From Flavobacterium sp. (lineage in GTDB: Bacteria > Bacteroidota > Bacteroidia > Flavobacteriales > Flavobacteriaceae), in contig NZ_JAIWOF010000094.1 in assembly GCF_020217025.1 (NCBI RefSeq), positions 1 through 10,000 on the forward strand: 10,000 bases of DNA, written 5' to 3'. The notes beneath the pieces are model-generated. The model was not told the DNA's origin. It did no database searches and saw only the letters and a list, made by a program, of their open reading frames with translations. The position numbers and the translations under genes were made by a program. How positions within the stretch are numbered: the first letter of the stretch is position 1; every line of letters begins with the position of its first letter. Of the stretch, positions 7,628 through 10,000 are shown one piece after another.

Positions 7628-8626
7628 TTATTTCAAGGAAATTCCTAACCCAACTTTCTCCGAAAGCAACACTTTCCCTTTTTCAATCGTGCTTCCAAAA
7701 GCGATGTCGTTAGCAATTAAATTCGCGCCATCTAAATCTACATAATCCACTAACGGAACCAAAACCGCTCCGGCTGAAATTCCAACGGTAGATTCGGTCA
7801 TGCAGCCTATCATGATTTTGAAATCGTTGGCTCGTGCTTCTTTAATTAATTGTAAAGCTGGAGTCAACCCTCCCGTTTTGACTAATTTGATGTTGATGGT
7901 TTTATAATGCGATTTTAAATCGAAAAGTTTTGTTTGTTCTTGGCAATCTTCATCGGCCATCCAATTCGCAAATTTTGAATCATTTAAATGGGAATAATTT
8001 GAAATACCAGTTTTCATGGGTTGTTCAATATAAGTGAATTGAGCTGATAACGGATTTTCTTCCAATTGCTGACATTCGGAAATAGAAAAACTTCCGTTAG
8101 CATCTAAAGCGATTTCTTTTTCGCAATTCAGTAATAAATCCAATGCTTTTTCATCGTAATGATTCCATTTTACTTTGAATTTATTCCAATCGGATTTTGC
8201 GATTTTTTGCAATTGCTCTTCTATTGGAGCGACACTTATGGTGATAGAAGATTCGGGTAATTGTTGTATTTCAATCGAATTCAATTCTAAGAAACTCTTG
8301 TTTTCTAACTTCCCGAATAAATCCCAATACGCACAATCTAAAGCCGATCGCAAAAATGAATGCAATTGTAAACTTTCTAAAAAAGCATAAAATTCAGAAG
8401 GATGCTTTAGGGATTGTTTTTCAATTTGAGCTTGAATTTCGGCTAATTTCTGAGTGAAATCACTCAAGTTAATTCCGTAGTAATCAATCGCTGTACATTC
8501 ACCATAACCTGTTTTTCCGTTTTTGGAAAGTGAAACAATTAAGGCTTCTCTGAACGAGTAACTTCCATAACTAATTGAAAACGTTTCTTTTAGTTGTAAG
8601 CGAACAATTTGCCAAGTGATTTGCAT
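7628..8626 (-). CDS. Dipeptide epimerase (enolase superfamily, Ala-Glu epimerase-like)
   Basis: Enolase-superfamily enzyme that inverts the alpha carbon of the second residue in a dipeptide; the reference reaction is L-Ala-D-Glu to L-Ala-L-Glu from murein recycling. Numbered from the ATG at 8626 (332 residues), the acid/base motif KVK is at 151-153 (K153) and the opposite base K247 is in NIKLVKTGG. Magnesium ligands are D175 (DANG), E201 (EQP) and D225 (ADED). The DLD motif (D297, D299) that grips the substrate ammonium group in dipeptide epimerases is present, which separates it from muconate cycloisomerase and o-succinylbenzoate synthase relatives. GCMTES at 274-279 is typical. Specificity in this group varies, so Ala-Glu is only the default guess. 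An upstream TTG at 8683 is rejected because it lies before the hairpin terminator at 8645-8673 and would add an unrelated 19-residue extension. Confidence 0.92.
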   Translation of the reverse strand: MQITWQIVRLQLKETFSISYGSYSFREALIVSLSKNGKTGYGECTAIDYYGINLSDFTQKLAEIQAQIEKQSLKHPSEFYAFLESLQLHSFLRSALDCAYWDLFGKLENKSFLELNSIEIQQLPESSITISVAPIEEQLQKIAKSDWNKFKVKWNHYDEKALDLLLNCEKEIALDANGSFSISECQQLEENPLSAQFTYIEQPMKTGISNYSHLNDSKFANWMADEDCQEQTKLFDLKSHYKTINIKLVKTGGLTPALQLIKEARANDFKIMIGCMTESTVGISAGAVLVPLVDYVDLDGANLIANDIAFGSTIEKGKVLLSEKVGLGISLK

Positions 8627-8644
8627 AGGAATTAGAATTGGTGT

Positions 8645-8673
8645 AAAAATAAAAAATCTCCACAAAGGGAGAT
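8645..8673 (-). terminator. Hairpin terminator after SRP RNA, within the epimerase leader
   Basis: ATCTCC and GGAGAT arms (plus-strand 8656-8661 and 8668-8673) enclose a six-base loop, followed on the minus strand by a T-rich run (8645-8656). It lies about 25 bases beyond the SRP RNA 3' end and about 20 bases before the epimerase ATG. It probably ends most SRP RNA transcription; epimerase mRNA must come from read-through or an unseen promoter. Confidence 0.75.
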
Positions 8674-8697
8674 AACAATTCAAAAGAAATAAAAAAT

Positions 8698-8791
8698 GGC
8701 AAGCGACCTACATCGCACCGCTACAACCACATACCTTTGCTGTGTTCCCACCCTGGAGGAGTCTGCAGGAGCTGGTCGTGTAGGACTTGCC
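8698..8791 (-). ncRNA. ffs: Signal recognition particle RNA (4.5S-type, small bacterial)
   Basis: SRP RNA binds Ffh and targets ribosomes making membrane and exported proteins to FtsY and the translocon. Read on the minus strand, the ends pair as GGCAAG (8786-8791) with CTTGCC (8698-8703), followed by CCTACA with TGTAGG. The apical domain contains GTGGGAACAC, a GGAA tetraloop closed by GUG/CAC, flanked by AGG and AGCAAAGG, which is the Ffh-binding internal loop of helix 8. The conserved GGTGCGATGTAGGTCGC side is also present. The length of about 94 bases and the lack of an Alu domain fit the short form of most Gram-negative bacteria. Exact ends are inferred from the pairing, from the promoter 5 bases upstream, and from the T-run just after CTTGCC. 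Confidence 0.93.
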
Positions 8792-8795
8792 GGTG

Positions 8796-8825
8796 CAAAT
8801 ATACAACCTTTTTATATTTTTGCAA
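8796..8825 (-). promoter_or_regulatory. Promoter of SRP RNA gene
   Basis: On the minus strand, TTG (8823-8825), 19 bases, then TATATTTG (8796-8803) matches the Bacteroidota consensus fully. The start falls at about 8791-8793, exactly where the RNA's terminal helix begins. Confidence 0.85.
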
Positions 8826-8830
8826 GGCAA

Positions 8831-8860
8831 TTGTGAGTATAAAAAATCATTGTATATTTA
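8831..8860 (+). promoter_or_regulatory. Promoter of the glutaminyl cyclase gene
   Basis: TTG (8831-8833), 19 bases, then TATATTTA (8853-8860), one mismatch at the last base of TAnnTTTG. Its -33 box is five bases from the -33 box of the SRP RNA promoter on the other strand. The ATG at 8881 is 20 bases downstream. Confidence 0.65.
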
Positions 8861-8880
8861 CGTAATTAAATATTTCAACC

Positions 8881-9924
8881 ATGTTAAAAGTTAAGCTATT
8901 CGCTTTCATTGTTTTAGGCGTAATTTCTACGTCATGTAAAGAAGATGAAAATGCATTAAAAAATTTATTTTCTATTGAAAATCCTACAATAAAACCGATT
9001 CTTAAGCTTGAAGAAAGCATCGATTTGGTCTTACAAAACAAAGAAAACAAAACCATTGATTCTGTCGTTTACTACATAAACGAAGTTAAAATTGGTTCGG
9101 TAAAAGGAAATGAGAAATTCCCTTTTGCCTTGAGCAATCAAAAATTGGGTAACCAAACTATTAAAGCCTTAGTTTATTTTGAAGGACAAAATATTGATAT
9201 CACTTCTGGATTTTCAATTTACGCGAGTGCAGAACCAAAGATTTTGAATTATAAAATCGTGAATTCCTATCCTCACGATATTAATGCTTACACGCAAGGT
9301 TTTGAATTTTATAATGGTGTTTTATTCGAAGGTACGGGACAGCGCGGAGAATCAACTTTGCGAAAAACGGATTATAAAACGGGTAACGTTATCGAACAAA
9401 TTAAGTTAGAAGATAAGTATTTCGGCGAAGGAATTACAGTTTTAAAAGACAAAATCTATCAACTAACATGGCAAGAAAAAACAGGTTTCGTTTATGATGC
9501 GAAAACTTTTAAATTAGAAAAAACGTTTTCATTTGAAACCGAAGGATGGGGAATTACCAATGACGGAGAAAAATTATACATGAGTGACGGAACTGAAAAA
9601 ATCTACATTTTAAACCCAGAAACCTTGAAAGTGGAAGATTATATTAATGTTTACACGAATGGTGCTAAAATAGAAGCTGTTAATGAATTGGAATGGGTTA
9701 ATGGAAAAATATGGGCTAACATTTACCAAAAAGATGCTATTGCTGTAATTAATCCAAAAACAGGAGCAGTAGAAAATGTGATTAATTGTCATGATTTAAG
9801 AAGCAAAGTAACTCAACATCAAGAATTAGATGCGTTCAATGGAATTGCATTTAACCCAGCTACTAAAACATATTTTGTTACGGGTAAAAATTGGGATAAA
9901 ACTTTTGAGATTACAGTTGATTAA
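8881..9924 (+). CDS. Glutaminyl-peptide cyclotransferase, beta-propeller type, lipoprotein
   Basis: Plant/bacterial-type glutaminyl cyclase, which converts N-terminal Gln of proteins to pyroglutamate with release of ammonia. The 347-residue precursor has a signal peptide MLKVKLFAFIVLGVISTS ending at C19, a probable lipidation site (Ser at -3 is not canonical). The residues after it, KEDEN, resemble the acidic K-(D/E)2 lipoprotein export signal known from Capnocytophaga and Flavobacterium, which would suggest surface display. About 25-115 is a beta-rich, Ig-like segment. From about 120 the five-bladed propeller shows family motifs: AYTQGFEF (136-143), FEGTGQRGES (149-158), FGEGIT (181-186), LTWQE (195-199), EGWGITNDG (221-229), NELEWVNGKIWANI (268-281) and FNGIAF (319-324). 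It is divergent from the SRP RNA gene, with its own promoter and terminator. In Bacteroidota many signal peptidase I substrates begin with Gln after cleavage, a likely substrate pool. Confidence 0.93.
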   Translation: MLKVKLFAFIVLGVISTSCKEDENALKNLFSIENPTIKPILKLEESIDLVLQNKENKTIDSVVYYINEVKIGSVKGNEKFPFALSNQKLGNQTIKALVYFEGQNIDITSGFSIYASAEPKILNYKIVNSYPHDINAYTQGFEFYNGVLFEGTGQRGESTLRKTDYKTGNVIEQIKLEDKYFGEGITVLKDKIYQLTWQEKTGFVYDAKTFKLEKTFSFETEGWGITNDGEKLYMSDGTEKIYILNPETLKVEDYINVYTNGAKIEAVNELEWVNGKIWANIYQKDAIAVINPKTGAVENVINCHDLRSKVTQHQELDAFNGIAFNPATKTYFVTGKNWDKTFEITVD

Positions 9925-9942
9925 TCTGATTTAAAAAAACAT

Positions 9943-9972
9943 AAAAAAAAGCCTCATTTCTGAGGCTTTTTT
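9943..9972. terminator. Bidirectional terminator after the glutaminyl cyclase gene
   Basis: Arms GCCTCA (9951-9956) and TGAGGC (9961-9966) with loop TTTC are flanked by eight A (9943-9950) and six T (9967-9972), so the structure works on both strands. It begins 19 bases after the stop of the glutaminyl cyclase gene. Confidence 0.92.
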
Positions 9973-9976
9973 ACTT

Positions 9977-10000
9977 TTAGATTTTACTCGTAATAATATC
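9977..10000 (-). CDS. Possible C-terminal end of a minus-strand gene
   Basis: Read on the minus strand, the last 24 bases give DIITSKI followed by TAA (9977-9979), just before the bidirectional terminator. A convergent gene ending here would explain why the terminator has T-runs on both sides. Seven codons are too few for recognition. Confidence 0.3.
   Translation of the reverse strand, partial: DIITSKI

Noticed and set aside
8627..8683. In-frame TTG extension of the dipeptide epimerase
   Set aside because: The extension would be encoded across the terminator hairpin, and it adds 19 residues before the usual first strand of the enolase-type N-terminal domain.

Overview
The window looks like chromosomal DNA from a low-GC member of the Bacteroidota, most likely Flavobacterium or a close relative in the Flavobacteriaceae. 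The evidence is the AT-rich base composition, the recurring Bacteroidota promoter pattern (TTG, 19 bases, then TAnnTTTG), the lack of clear Shine-Dalgarno sequences, two short lipoprotein signal peptides, and protein types typical of that family. It reads as a mostly housekeeping region. No transposase, integrase, phage gene, CRISPR array, tRNA or rRNA was seen.

Layout. Positions 1-2680 hold a minus-strand gene cluster read in the order pyrR, pyrB, a 100-residue unknown protein, a STAS-like small protein and rnz (cut by the window edge). It starts from a well-formed promoter just upstream of pyrR. Positions 2690-4405 hold an ABC-F ATPase with its own promoter and a strong terminator. It is divergent from a plus-strand lipoprotein (4506-5909) that has a thioredoxin-like C-terminus without the catalytic cysteines. 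A bidirectional hairpin terminator separates that gene from a small transaldolase (5977-6633, minus). Upstream of the transaldolase lie a short-chain dehydrogenase (6787-7590) and a dipeptide epimerase (7628-8626), both minus. Next comes the SRP RNA gene (about 8698-8791, minus), back to back with a plus-strand lipoprotein glutaminyl cyclase (8881-9924), which ends in another bidirectional terminator. The last 24 bases may be the tail of a minus-strand gene.

How the genes fit together. pyrR and pyrB belong to pyrimidine salvage/regulation and de novo synthesis, and RNase Z matures tRNA 3' ends. The transaldolase serves the non-oxidative pentose phosphate pathway. The dipeptide epimerase probably acts on peptides from cell-wall turnover or diet. 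SRP RNA and glutaminyl cyclase both concern exported proteins: one targets them to the membrane, and the other caps N-terminal Gln as pyroglutamate. Their promoters are separated by only five bases.

No complete new system is evident. The best leads are an ABC-F protein in which one composite ATP site appears degenerate on both faces, a thioredoxin-fold lipoprotein that has lost its redox motif, a glutaminyl cyclase with a possible surface-export signal, and an unknown small ORF translationally coupled to the RNase Z partner gene.
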